Positions 8,128 through 16,653 of a stretch of DNA of 64,000 nucleotides are shown piece by piece. The stretch lies in the NCBI GenBank assembly GCA_964471155.1, contig CAYYFX010000004.1:1-64000 (forward strand), read 5' to 3'. This stretch comes from CAYYFX01 sp964471155. GTDB lineage: Bacteria > ARS69. Position numbers and translations under genes: made by a program. Numbering within the stretch: the stretch's first letter is position 1; each line of letters begins with the position of its first letter. The notes under the pieces were generated by a model, which worked only from the letters and a program-made list of their open reading frames with translations, had not been told where the DNA came from and ran no database searches.

Positions 8128-10386
8128 TCAGGGCGAAGCGGTAAGCGCGAGGAACCGCACGCACTGCGCCGGGAGATCCAGCGTGATCCGCGGCCGGACG
8201 CCGTCCGCGGCGGGCGCGGCCGCGACCGCCGCCGGCGGCGCGAGGGTGCCGCCGCCGAAGCGCGCCTCGTCGCTGTCCAGCAGCACGCGCCACTCCCCCG
8301 CCGCGGGCACCGGCACGGACACGCCCGGCCACGCGACGCCGGCGAAGTTCGCGCACACCACCACGTCGCGCGCGCCGCGCCCCGTCCCGTCCCGCCGGAC
8401 GAGGCTGAGGACGGCGCGCGCCTCGTCCGTGAGGTCCAGCCACTCGAAACCGCTCCAGTCGTCGTCGGCCGCGTGCAGCGCCGGCTCGCCCGCATACAGC
8501 GCGTTGAGCGCGCGCACCCACGCCGCGACGCCCCGGTGCGGGGCATGCTCCAGGAGCGACCAGTCCAGCTCCCCGTCGTGGTTCCACTCCGCCCACTGCC
8601 CGATCTCGGCGCCCATGAACAGGAGCTTCTTGCCCGGGTGGGCCCACATCCATCCGAGCAGCAGCCGCAGCCCGGCGAAGCGCTGCTCCGGCGAGGCGCC
8701 GGGCATCCTGGACAGCAGCGACGCCTTCCCGTGGACGACCTCGTCGTGCGACAGCGGCAGCAGGTACCGCTCCGCGAACGCGTAGGTGAGGCCGAAGGTG
8801 AGCTTGCGGAACTCCCGCCCGCGCAGCAGCGGGTCGCGGCGGAAGAACGAGAGCGTGTCGTTCATCCAGCCCATGTTCCACTTGCGGTGGAACCCGAGCG
8901 CCTTGGGCCCGGTCGCCGGCGCGTGCGTCACGCCCTCCCACGAGGTGGACTCCTCCGCGAACAGCACGCAGCCGGAATGCTCGCGGCGCACCGCGGTCGT
9001 GAGGTCGCGCAGGAAGCGGGCGGCGTCCCAGTTCTCCACGCCGCCCTCGGCGTTCGGGACCCACTCCCCTTCCTTGCGTCCGTAGTTCAGGTACAGCATC
9101 GACGCCACGGCGTCCACGCGCAGCCCGTCCACGTGCCAGAGCTCGAGCCAGTACAGCGCGTTCGACAGGAGGAAGCTGCGCACTTCGGGCCGGGCGAAGT
9201 CGTACACGAGCGTGCCCCAGCCCTCGTGCACGCCCCGGCGCGGATCGGCCGGCTCGAACAGGTGCGAGCCGTCGAAGTACGCGAGCCCGTGCGCGTCGCG
9301 CGGGAAGTGGCCGGGGACCCAGTCCAGGATCACGCCCAGCCCCTCGCGATGCGCCGCGTCCACGAGGAGCCGCAGGTCCTCGGGCGGACCGAAGCGGCGC
9401 GTCGGCGCGAAGCAGCCCAGCGTCTGGTAGCCCCACGATCCGTCGAACGGGTGCTCCGTCACGGGGAGCAGCTCGAGGTGCGTGAAGCCGAGGTCGCGCG
9501 CGTGGGCCGGGAGCCTCGCCGCGAGCTCGCGGTACGTGAGGAACGGCCGCTCCGCGCGGTCGGCGCCGTCCGCGCGGTCCGCGTCGGATGCATCGGCCGC
9601 CGCCTCGCCCCGGCGCCAGGATCCGAGGTGCACCTCGTAGACGGACATCGGCGCGTCCGGCGCCTGCCGCCGCGCGCGCTCCGCGCACCATGCCGCGTCC
9701 GTCCAACCCTCGCGGCCCGCCGCCGGGCGTGTCACCACGGATGCCGTCTGCGGGCGGAGTTCCATCGCGAACGCGAAGGGATCCGCCTTCACGGTGCGCC
9801 GCCCGCCGTGCCGGGTCCGGATCTCGAACTTGTACAGCGCGCCCGCCGCGACGCCGGGCAGGAAGATCTCCCAGACGCCGCGCGGCAGCCGCCGCATGCC
9901 GTGCACGCGCCCGTTCCAGGCGTTGAAGCTGCCGATGACCGCCACGCGATCCGCGTTCGGCGCCCACACCGCGAAGCGCACGCCGTCCACGCCCTCGTGC
10001 CGCACCGGATGCGCGCCCAGCAGTTCCCACGCGCGCAGTTCCCGGCCGGCGTGCCACGCGTCCAGGGCGCGCTCGTCCAGCGTGGGCCCGAACCGGTACG
10101 GGTCGTCCACGGTGCGGCGCGAACCGTCGTCCGACTCCACGACGAGACGGTACGGGAACGCGCCGTCCGCATCGGGGAAGTCCGCCGCGAAGACGCCGTC
10201 GCCGTGCACCCACTCCGCGGGACGGACCTCGCCGTCCCGTTCCACCGCGAGCGAGAGCGCCCGCGGCGCGAAGGCCCGCACGACGCGACCGCCGCCGGCG
10301 CGCGGGTGGCAGCCGAGGACGTCGAAGGGCCGCGGGTGCCGGCCGCGGGCGATCGCCTCGTACTGCTCTCGCGGATCGGGTCGCAT
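8128..10386 (-). CDS. glgB: 1,4-alpha-glucan branching enzyme (GH13)
   Basis: A 752-residue branching enzyme that makes alpha-1,6 branches in glycogen. It has the long bacterial layout: an N1 beta domain (about 1-100, with RHPRPFDVLGCHP), a CBM48 domain (about 115-210, VIGSFNAWNG), and the GH13 barrel with THLELLPVTEHPFDGSWGYQ, LRVDAVASMLY (nucleophile Asp), LFAEEST (acid/base Glu) and LPLSHDEVVHGK (third acidic residue), then a C-terminal beta domain. All catalytic residues are present. The start is ATG 10386 (MRPDPREQYE), which fits the family N-terminus better than the upstream ATG at 10428. It is transcribed towards the ATP-grasp pair and is not in the glgA operon. Confidence 0.95.
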   Translation of the reverse strand: MRPDPREQYEAIARGRHPRPFDVLGCHPRAGGGRVVRAFAPRALSLAVERDGEVRPAEWVHGDGVFAADFPDADGAFPYRLVVESDDGSRRTVDDPYRFGPTLDERALDAWHAGRELRAWELLGAHPVRHEGVDGVRFAVWAPNADRVAVIGSFNAWNGRVHGMRRLPRGVWEIFLPGVAAGALYKFEIRTRHGGRRTVKADPFAFAMELRPQTASVVTRPAAGREGWTDAAWCAERARRQAPDAPMSVYEVHLGSWRRGEAAADASDADRADGADRAERPFLTYRELAARLPAHARDLGFTHLELLPVTEHPFDGSWGYQTLGCFAPTRRFGPPEDLRLLVDAAHREGLGVILDWVPGHFPRDAHGLAYFDGSHLFEPADPRRGVHEGWGTLVYDFARPEVRSFLLSNALYWLELWHVDGLRVDAVASMLYLNYGRKEGEWVPNAEGGVENWDAARFLRDLTTAVRREHSGCVLFAEESTSWEGVTHAPATGPKALGFHRKWNMGWMNDTLSFFRRDPLLRGREFRKLTFGLTYAFAERYLLPLSHDEVVHGKASLLSRMPGASPEQRFAGLRLLLGWMWAHPGKKLLFMGAEIGQWAEWNHDGELDWSLLEHAPHRGVAAWVRALNALYAGEPALHAADDDWSGFEWLDLTDEARAVLSLVRRDGTGRGARDVVVCANFAGVAWPGVSVPVPAAGEWRVLLDSDEARFGGGTLAPPAAVAAAPAADGVRPRITLDLPAQCVRFLALTASP

Positions 10387-10481
10387 GGGCCTCTCCGGGG
10401 TCGGCGCGACGGCCCGCGTAGCGTACACTGGCAGCGGATGCGCCGTCGCCCTCGCCGGGCGCCGCGGTCCCCCGAGGTGCC

Positions 10482-12086
10482 ATGTCGCTCGCCGACCTGC
10501 CCACGCCGGGTCCCCACGGACGCGCCGCGGTCACCCGCGTCGTGTTCTCCGCGGTGGACGTGGATCCGGTGCGCGCGCTCCTCCTCGAGGAGTGCGCGCG
10601 GCGCCGGCTCGACGTGGACGAGACGGGCCCGGACCTGTTCCTCGAGACCTTCCTGGACACGCGCGACCGCCGCGTCCATCGCGCCGGCACGTTCCTCGTG
10701 CACCGCGACTTCGGCGGCGGCTCGGAGGTCGGCTGGGGCACGCTTCGCGGCACGGACCTCCCGGGGAACCTCCCGCCGTTCGGGACCTCCGTCGCGCTCC
10801 CCTCCGCGGACCCGCGGATCCCGGAGGACTGCCCGGAGCCCATGCGCGGCGCGCTGCGCGCCCTCGCCGGGCGGCGCCCGCTCCGGCCCGTCCTGCGCAT
10901 GGACGTGCGCCGCGAGGAACTGCTCGTGAAGCGGGCGGGACGGTGGCTCGGCACGGTCGTGCTCATGCGCGCCGTGGCCACGCGGGAGAGCCCCATCCTC
11001 GGCGTGCGGGTGTCGCGCGTCGAGGTGCGCGCCGCCGTGGACGCCTCCGGGGCCACCGATCCCGTGTTCGAGACGCTGCGCGAGCGCGCGGGACTGCACG
11101 CCGTGTCCGCGTCCACCTACGAGGCCGCGCTCCTGGCCGCGGCGATCCCCGGGCCGCGGCGGCCGTCGCTCGGGCCGACGGGCGTGCACCTCGGCATCAC
11201 CTCCGGGGAGCTGGCGTTCTCGGTCCTGCGCCGGCAGTTCGCCGAGGTGGTGCGGCGCGAGCCCGGCGCGCGGCTCGGGCTCGACCCCGAGGAGCTGCAC
11301 AAGCTGCGCGTGGGCGTGCGGCGGATGCGCGCGGCGCTGCGCGTGTGGCGCGACTGCCTGGGGCCGGGCGCCGCGGAGTTGCAGCGCGCGTGGGGCGAGC
11401 TCGGCACGGCGCTCGGCGACACGCGCGACTGGGACGTGGAGCTCGAGAACCTGGAGGCGTGGGCCGCCGGCCTGCCGCCCGGCGAACGTCTCGCCTGCGG
11501 GATGCTGGAGGACTGGGCGATTGCACGGCGCGAGGAGGCGCGGCAGCGGATGCTCGCCGCGCTGGACTCGCGGCAGCACGAGCGGCTGACCCGGCTCACG
11601 TCGCGGTGGCTGCGCGAGGGGCAGGCGCTGCCGGTGGCCGCGTCGCGGCCCGCGCGGCGCGATGTGGGCCGGTTGGTCCACCAGCGGTACCGTGCACTGC
11701 GCCGCCGCGTGCGGCGGCTGGACGCGGACTCCCCGGGCCCGGAACTGCACCGCGCGCGCATCCTCGCGAAGAAGCTGCGCTACTGCCTGGAGTTCCACGA
11801 TCCCATCCTGGGGCCGGACGCGCGGCACATGGTGCGCGAGCTCGTCCGCGTGCAGGATCTCCTCGGCGAGATCCAGGATCTCCACGTTTCGCTGGACCGG
11901 CTCCCGCGCCTCGCCCAGGATGGGGAAGCGCCGTTCGGCATCGCGGTCGAGGGACTGCTCGCCCGCCTGCGGACGGAACGCCTGCGCAAGGAGATGGAAC
12001 TGCGCGCGGAGGTGCCCGCGGCGCTGGCGCGCCTGCGAGGGGGCCTCTGGACCCGGCTCAAGTCCGAGCTGGGAACGGGGACGTGA
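10482..12086 (+). CDS. CYTH-CHAD domain protein
   Basis: A 534-residue protein with an N-terminal CYTH-like (triphosphate tunnel) part (about 15-230) and a C-terminal CHAD domain (about 245-525). CHAD marks are the basic helices LHKLRVGVRRMRAALRVWR and LHRARILAKKLRYCLEF, with the conserved His and Lys/Arg residues that bind polyphosphate. CHAD proteins associate with polyphosphate granules; CYTH domains hydrolyse or bind triphosphates. The N-terminal part lacks an obvious ExExK motif, so its activity is uncertain. It is followed after 15 nt by the sixA-like gene, then ppx, with ppk1 convergent, which supports a polyphosphate role. Confidence 0.85.
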   Translation: MSLADLPTPGPHGRAAVTRVVFSAVDVDPVRALLLEECARRRLDVDETGPDLFLETFLDTRDRRVHRAGTFLVHRDFGGGSEVGWGTLRGTDLPGNLPPFGTSVALPSADPRIPEDCPEPMRGALRALAGRRPLRPVLRMDVRREELLVKRAGRWLGTVVLMRAVATRESPILGVRVSRVEVRAAVDASGATDPVFETLRERAGLHAVSASTYEAALLAAAIPGPRRPSLGPTGVHLGITSGELAFSVLRRQFAEVVRREPGARLGLDPEELHKLRVGVRRMRAALRVWRDCLGPGAAELQRAWGELGTALGDTRDWDVELENLEAWAAGLPPGERLACGMLEDWAIARREEARQRMLAALDSRQHERLTRLTSRWLREGQALPVAASRPARRDVGRLVHQRYRALRRRVRRLDADSPGPELHRARILAKKLRYCLEFHDPILGPDARHMVRELVRVQDLLGEIQDLHVSLDRLPRLAQDGEAPFGIAVEGLLARLRTERLRKEMELRAEVPAALARLRGGLWTRLKSELGTGT

Positions 12087-12101
12087 GGTGGAGGTGCGGG
12101 G

Positions 12102-12763
12102 GTGCGCGTGGTGCTCATGCGCCACGGGCCGGCGGTGGATCGTGACGATCCCGCCTGCCCGCCGGATCCCGAACGGCCGCTGACGGCGGAAGGCCGCGTG
12201 CGCACGCGCGCCGCGGCCGCGCGCCTGCGCGCGCTGGGCGTCCGCCCGGACGTCGTCCTCGCCAGTCCCTACCTGCGGGCCGCGCAGACCGCGGAGATCG
12301 CGTGCGAGGTCCTGGGGCTGGGCCGGCCCGAGGTCACCGAGCATCTCCTCCCCGGAGCCGATCCCGCCGCGCTGGCCCGGCATCTCGCGGCGCGGGGAGC
12401 GGCGGAGGTGCTCTGCGCCGGCCACGAGCCCAACCTCGGGCTGGCCCTGTCCTGCCTCGTGCACGGGCGCGCCGGGACGGACTCCTTCGCGGACCTGAAG
12501 AAGGCGGCCGCCGCGTGCGTGGAGACGGACGATCCGCTCGCACGGCCGGGCACGCTGCTCTGGCTTCTTCCGCCGCGCGCGCTCCNNNNNNNNNNNNNNN
12601 NNNNNNNNNNNNNNNNNNNNNNNNNNNNNNNNNNNNNNNNNNNNNNNNNNNNNNNNNNNNNNNNNNNNNNNNNNNNNNNNNNNNNGATCCGCTCGCACGG
12701 CCGGGCACGCTGCTCTGGCTTCTTCCGCCGCGCGCGCTCCGACGGCTCGGAGGCTCGCGGTGA
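12102..12763 (+). CDS. sixA: SixA-type phosphohistidine phosphatase (interrupted by assembly gap)
   Basis: The N-terminus MRVVLMRHGPAVDRDD carries the RHG phosphohistidine motif (His8) of the histidine phosphatase superfamily. CAGHEPNLG holds the second conserved His. The short single-domain form matches SixA, which dephosphorylates phosphohistidine on phosphotransfer proteins. The reading frame is broken at 12586 by 100 N plus a repeated 55-bp block. Removing one copy and the N (155 nt) restores one frame ending LLPPRALRRLGGSR at the TGA 12761-12763, giving 168 residues, normal for SixA (about 160). The break is therefore an assembly artefact. The stop overlaps the ppx GTG start (GTGA). Confidence 0.8.
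12531..12585 (+). repeat. 55-bp repeat, left copy at assembly gap 1
   Basis: This block begins gatccgctcgcacggccggg and ends at the last base before the N run. It is repeated exactly at 12686-12740, directly after the N run. This is an unresolved contig overlap, not a biological repeat. Confidence 0.9.
12586..12685. other. Assembly gap 1 (100 N)
   Basis: Exactly 100 N inside the sixA-like gene. The flanks are identical for 55 bp, so the true gap is probably zero or negative and the two contigs should be merged. Confidence 0.95.
12686..12740 (+). repeat. 55-bp repeat, right copy at assembly gap 1
   Basis: Exact copy of 12531-12585, starting immediately after the N run. Collapsing the two copies restores the sixA frame. 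Confidence 0.9.
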
Positions 12764-14328
12764 GCCCCGCCGCCTTCCCGCACCAGGCGGGGGTCGCCGC
12801 GCCCGACCCCACGCGCGCCGCGAAGACGGTGGCCGCGGTGGATCTCGGATCCAACAGCTTCCACATGATCATCGCCCGGTTCCTCAACGACGACCTCACC
12901 ATCCTGGACCGGCTGCGGGAGACGGTCCGTCTCGCGGACGGCCTGGGGCCGGGCAACAAGCTCGACCCGCAGGGGCACGAGCGCGCGATCGCGTGCCTCG
13001 AGCGCTTCGGGCAGCGCCTGCGCGGCCTGCCCGCCGCGCACGTGCGCGCCGTGGGCACGAACACGCTACGGCAGGCGAAGGCCGATCGCGAGTTCCGCAC
13101 GAAGGCGCGGGCGGCGCTGGGCTACCCGATCGAGGTGATCTCGGGGCAGGAGGAGGCACGCCTCATCTACCAGGGCGTCACGCAGACGATGCCGCGGCGC
13201 CGCGACCAGCTCCTCGCGGTGGACATCGGCGGCGGCTCCACCGAGATCATGCTGGGCCGGGACTTCGACCTGGAGCGCGCGCACAGCCTCTTCATGGGGT
13301 GCGTGTCGTTCAGCCGGCGCTACTTCCCCGGCGGCCGCATCGACCGGCCGGCGTTCAAGGCCGCCGAGACCGCGGCGGCGCTGGAGCTGCGCACCGTGGC
13401 CGTCTCGCTGCGCGACGCGGACCGCACGAACGCCGTCGGCTCGTCGGGAACGGTCGAGGCCATCTCCGAGCTGCTGCGGGCGGACGACCCGGGCGGGCCG
13501 CTCATCACGCTGCCCGGTCTGAAGCGCCTGCGGAAGACGCTGATCGGCGTCGGGCAGGCGGACCGGTTGGACCTGCCCGGACTCCGCACGGACCGGCGCG
13601 CCGTCCTGCCCGGGGGCCTGGCCATCCTCCTCGCCGTGTTCAAGAGCCTGGACCTCGGGACCATGGAGCTGGCGCCGGGCGCCCTGCGGGAGGGCGTGCT
13701 GTACGACCTGATCGGCCGCATCCGACACCAGGACGTCCGCGACCGCGCCATCCGCGGATTCGTGGACCGGTTCCGTGTGGACGTGGCGCAGGCGGAGCGC
13801 GTGGAGCGCACGGCGCTCCGCTTCCTCGAGGGCGCCGGCGTGCCGGACGGACTGGACGACGACACGGCGCGCTCGCTCCTGTCCTGGGCCGCGTGGCTGC
13901 ACGAGATCGGGCTCGTCGTCTCCTATCCCGGGTACCACCGCCACGGGGCGTACCTCGTGGCGAACTCGGATCTGCCCGGGTTCTCCCGCGACGAGCAGGC
14001 CGTGCTGGCCGCGCTGGTGAGCGGGCACCGGCGCAAGCTGCGCGAGGAGGTCTTCGCGGACGTCGCCCCGGGGCTGGTGGATCCGGCAAGGCGCCTGTGC
14101 GTGCTCCTGCGGCTCTCCGTGCTGTTCCATCGCGGGCGCGGCGGGCGCCGCACCGCGGAGCCGGCACTGCGCTGGAGCGGGCGGGAGGTGCACCTGCTCT
14201 TCCCCGCCGGCTGGGCGGCGGCCCATCCGCTCACCGTGGCCGACCTGGACCAGGAGACGCGGTTCCTCGCGGACGCGGGGTTCACGCTCGTGCGGACCGA
14301 AGCGAAGAAGGGCGCCGCCGCCCGCTGA
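12760..14328 (+). CDS. ppx: Exopolyphosphatase (Ppx/GppA family)
   Basis: A 522-residue Ppx/GppA phosphatase of the ASKHA fold. It releases orthophosphate from polyphosphate or converts pppGpp to ppGpp. Visible motifs are the P-loop VDLGSNSFHMII (about 27-38), VGTNTLRQA, SGQEEARLIYQG and the second phosphate loop AVDIGGGSTEIM, then GSSGTVEA. The C-terminal part (about 330-520) is an HD-like helical domain with WLHEIGLVVSYPGYHRHG, as in long two-domain Ppx. The start is GTG 12760, overlapping the sixA stop. It sits between a CHAD protein, a SixA phosphatase and convergent ppk1, so exopolyphosphatase is more likely than GppA. Confidence 0.9.
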   Translation: MSPAAFPHQAGVAAPDPTRAAKTVAAVDLGSNSFHMIIARFLNDDLTILDRLRETVRLADGLGPGNKLDPQGHERAIACLERFGQRLRGLPAAHVRAVGTNTLRQAKADREFRTKARAALGYPIEVISGQEEARLIYQGVTQTMPRRRDQLLAVDIGGGSTEIMLGRDFDLERAHSLFMGCVSFSRRYFPGGRIDRPAFKAAETAAALELRTVAVSLRDADRTNAVGSSGTVEAISELLRADDPGGPLITLPGLKRLRKTLIGVGQADRLDLPGLRTDRRAVLPGGLAILLAVFKSLDLGTMELAPGALREGVLYDLIGRIRHQDVRDRAIRGFVDRFRVDVAQAERVERTALRFLEGAGVPDGLDDDTARSLLSWAAWLHEIGLVVSYPGYHRHGAYLVANSDLPGFSRDEQAVLAALVSGHRRKLREEVFADVAPGLVDPARRLCVLLRLSVLFHRGRGGRRTAEPALRWSGREVHLLFPAGWAAAHPLTVADLDQETRFLADAGFTLVRTEAKKGAAAR

Positions 14329-14348
14329 GGCGTGCGCTGAGGCGTGCG
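14325..14348 (+). repeat. Tandem 12-bp repeat (two units) at the ppx stop
   Basis: The unit CTGAGGCGTGCG occurs twice head to tail; the first copy includes the ppx TGA. It is likely replication slippage with no evident function. Confidence 0.6.
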
Positions 14349-14361
14349 CTGTGCCGTGCGC

Positions 14362-14380
14362 CGGCCCGTGCGCCGGGCCG
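14362..14380. terminator. Hairpin between convergent ppx and ppk1
   Basis: CGGCCCG (14362-14368) pairs with CGGGCCG (14374-14380) over the 5-nt loop TGCGC. It lies between the two convergent stop codons and lacks a T-tract, so it is terminator-like only. Confidence 0.4.
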
Positions 14381-14394
14381 CGCACGGACGGCGC

Positions 14395-16554
14395 TCACGC
14401 CGGACGCTTCGCCATCGCCTCCAGGAGCAGCGACTGCGCCGGACGCGGCTCCTCCCCCGGCGCCGGCTGCGCGCGGACGTACTCGCCGGTCGGCCCCATC
14501 TCCCACGCGTTCACGTTGTCCTCGAGGTACGCCTCGATCCCCTCGCGCAGGACGCGCGCCCGGTTCTTCTTCCCCTCCACCGGGAACGTGACCTCCACGC
14601 GGCGGAAGAAGTTGCGCGGCATCCAGTCCGCGCTGGAGAGGTACGTGATCTCCTCGCCGCCGGCGTGGAAGCGGAAGATGCGGTGGTGCTCCAGGAAGCG
14701 CCCGACGACGGAGCGGACCCGGATCGTCCCGGACACGCCCGGGATGCCGGGCACGAGGCAGCAGATGCCGCGCACGACGAGATCGATGCGGACGCCGGCC
14801 TGCGACGCCCGGTACAGCGCGCGGATGATCTCGGGCTCGATCAGCGCGTTCATCTTCGCCTGGATCCGGGCCTCCTTGCCCGCGCGCGCCGCGTCCGCCT
14901 CGTCCTCGATGAGACGCAGCAGCCGCGCGTGCAGGCCGAACGGCGTCTGCAGCAGCTTGTTCAACCGCCGCCCGCGGCCGAGCCCCGTGAGCTGCTGGAA
15001 GACGGCGTGCACGTCCTCCCCGATCTCCGGGTCGCTCGTGAGCAGGCCGAAGTCCGAGTACTGCCGGGCGGTGCGCGTGTGGTAGTTGCCGGTGCCGAGG
15101 TGGACGTAGCGGCGCAGCTCGTCGCCCTCGCGCCGCACCACGAGGATCATCTTCGCGTGCGCCTTGAACCCCACGACGCCGTACACCACCTTCGCCCCCG
15201 CCTCGGCCAGGCGCGACGCGAGCTCGATGTTGGCCGCCTCGTCGAAGCGCGCGCGCAGCTCGACGACCGCCGTCACCTCCTTGCCCGCGCGCGCCGCTTC
15301 CAGCAGCGCGCCGGTGAACGGCGACTCGGCGCCGGTGCGGTACACCGTGAGCTTGATCGCGAGCACGTCCGGATCGCGCGCGGCCTGCCGCACGAAGTCC
15401 ACCACGGGCGAGAAGCTCTGGTACGGGTGGTGCAGGAGCACGTCGCGCTCGCGCAGGACGGAGAAGAGGTCCGCCTCCTCCGGAAGCTGCGGCGGCAGCC
15501 CCGGGATGAAGCCCGGGTACTTCAGCTCGGGGCGATCCACCAGCTGGAACAGGGCCTCGAAGCGGTGCAGGTTCACCGGGCCGTCCATCCGGTACAGGTC
15601 GTCCTCGCTCAGCTCGAACTGGCCGAGCAGGAACGCCGCCACGTCCCCCGGGCAATCCGACGCCACCTCCAGCCGGACCGCGCTGCCGTAGTGGCGCCGG
15701 GGCAGCTCGCCCTTCAGCGCGAGGAGGAGATCCTGCACCTCCTCCTCGTCGATCCACAGGTCGGAGTTCCGCGTGACCCGGAACTCGTAGCAGCCGCGCA
15801 CCTTCATGCCCGGGAACAGCTCGTCCACGTGCTGCCGGATCACCGTGGTGAGCAGCACGAACGCGTGCGGCGCCGGGGCGATCCCGGCGGGAAGCGGGAT
15901 CAGGCGCGGCAGGATCCGCGGCGCCTGCAGGACGGCCGCACGGCTCTTCCGCCCGAACGCGTCCTTCCCGTCCAGGGACACCAGGTAGTTCAGGCTCTTG
16001 TTCAGGATGCGCGGGAACGGGTGCGCCGGATCCAGTCCCACCGGCGTGAGCACCGGCTGCACGCGCCGGACGAAGTAGTCCCGCACCCACTCGAGCTGCG
16101 GCCCGTCCAGATCCGACGGGCCGAGGATCACGATGCCCTGCTCCTTCAGCTCCGGGAGCAGACGGTCGTGCAGCACGGCGTACTGCGCCTGCACCAGGTC
16201 CGTCACGCGCGCGCGGATGCGGCGCAGCGTCTCGTGCGCGCCCAGGCCGTCGGGTCCGGTCTTCGCGAGGCCGAACGCCACCTGCTCGCGGAGGCCGCCC
16301 GCGCGGATCTCGAAGAACTCGTCCAGGATCCAGCAGGAGATGCCCAGGAAGCGCACCCGCTCGAGCAGGGGGATGCCCGGGTCCTTCGCCTGCTCGAGCA
16401 CGCGGCGGTGGAACTCCAGGAGGCTCAGCTCCCGGTTCACGTACAGCCGCGGATCATCCAGCCCGGAGACGACCGGGGCGAGCCGCGGGGGCTCGTGCGG
16501 GATGGAGTCCTGGGAGAGAGGGGCCGTTTCGTCCATGGGTTCCTTCGGCCCCAC
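14395..16554 (-). CDS. ppk1: Polyphosphate kinase 1
   Basis: A 719-residue PPK1, the enzyme that makes polyphosphate from ATP reversibly. The N-domain has YVNRELSLLEFHRRVLEQA. The PHP/HKD core has LAIKLTVYRTG, VELRARFDEAANI and GFKAHAKM; that His is the autophosphorylated one, equivalent to E. coli His435. RYVHLGTGNYH and VGRFLEHHRIF supply the second conserved His. The end SSADWMPRNFFRRVEV is typical. Length is normal (about 690-720). ATG 16554 is used; ATG 16536 (MDETAP) is a plausible alternative. It converges with ppx, completing synthesis and breakdown genes side by side. Confidence 0.95.
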   Translation of the reverse strand: MGPKEPMDETAPLSQDSIPHEPPRLAPVVSGLDDPRLYVNRELSLLEFHRRVLEQAKDPGIPLLERVRFLGISCWILDEFFEIRAGGLREQVAFGLAKTGPDGLGAHETLRRIRARVTDLVQAQYAVLHDRLLPELKEQGIVILGPSDLDGPQLEWVRDYFVRRVQPVLTPVGLDPAHPFPRILNKSLNYLVSLDGKDAFGRKSRAAVLQAPRILPRLIPLPAGIAPAPHAFVLLTTVIRQHVDELFPGMKVRGCYEFRVTRNSDLWIDEEEVQDLLLALKGELPRRHYGSAVRLEVASDCPGDVAAFLLGQFELSEDDLYRMDGPVNLHRFEALFQLVDRPELKYPGFIPGLPPQLPEEADLFSVLRERDVLLHHPYQSFSPVVDFVRQAARDPDVLAIKLTVYRTGAESPFTGALLEAARAGKEVTAVVELRARFDEAANIELASRLAEAGAKVVYGVVGFKAHAKMILVVRREGDELRRYVHLGTGNYHTRTARQYSDFGLLTSDPEIGEDVHAVFQQLTGLGRGRRLNKLLQTPFGLHARLLRLIEDEADAARAGKEARIQAKMNALIEPEIIRALYRASQAGVRIDLVVRGICCLVPGIPGVSGTIRVRSVVGRFLEHHRIFRFHAGGEEITYLSSADWMPRNFFRRVEVTFPVEGKKNRARVLREGIEAYLEDNVNAWEMGPTGEYVRAQPAPGEEPRPAQSLLLEAMAKRPA

Positions 16555-16599
16555 GCGCCGGAGCCGGTCTCCGCGATCGGTTGGAGCGCAGCAACGGGA

Positions 16600-16629
16600 A
16601 GCCTAGGGTGAAGGGTCGGGCAAAGTCCA
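16600..16629 (-). promoter_or_regulatory. Possible ppk1 promoter
   Basis: On the minus strand a TAGGCT -10-like box (16605-16600) lies about 45 nt upstream of the ppk1 ATG. A TTGGAC -35-like box precedes it with a long 19-nt spacer, so the match is weak. Confidence 0.3.
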
Positions 16630-16653
16630 ACCAAGCTCGCGTGAAGAAGAAAT

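Noticed and set aside
12531..12740. 55-bp direct repeats as possible attachment sites or a mobile-element footprint
   Set aside because: They abut the N run exactly and have the same length at both gaps, which is an assembly signature.
12102..14591. An 829-codon frame running through gap 1 on the plus strand
   Set aside because: It contains the N run and continues out of frame with ppx; the true gene is the short sixA with the gap collapsed.
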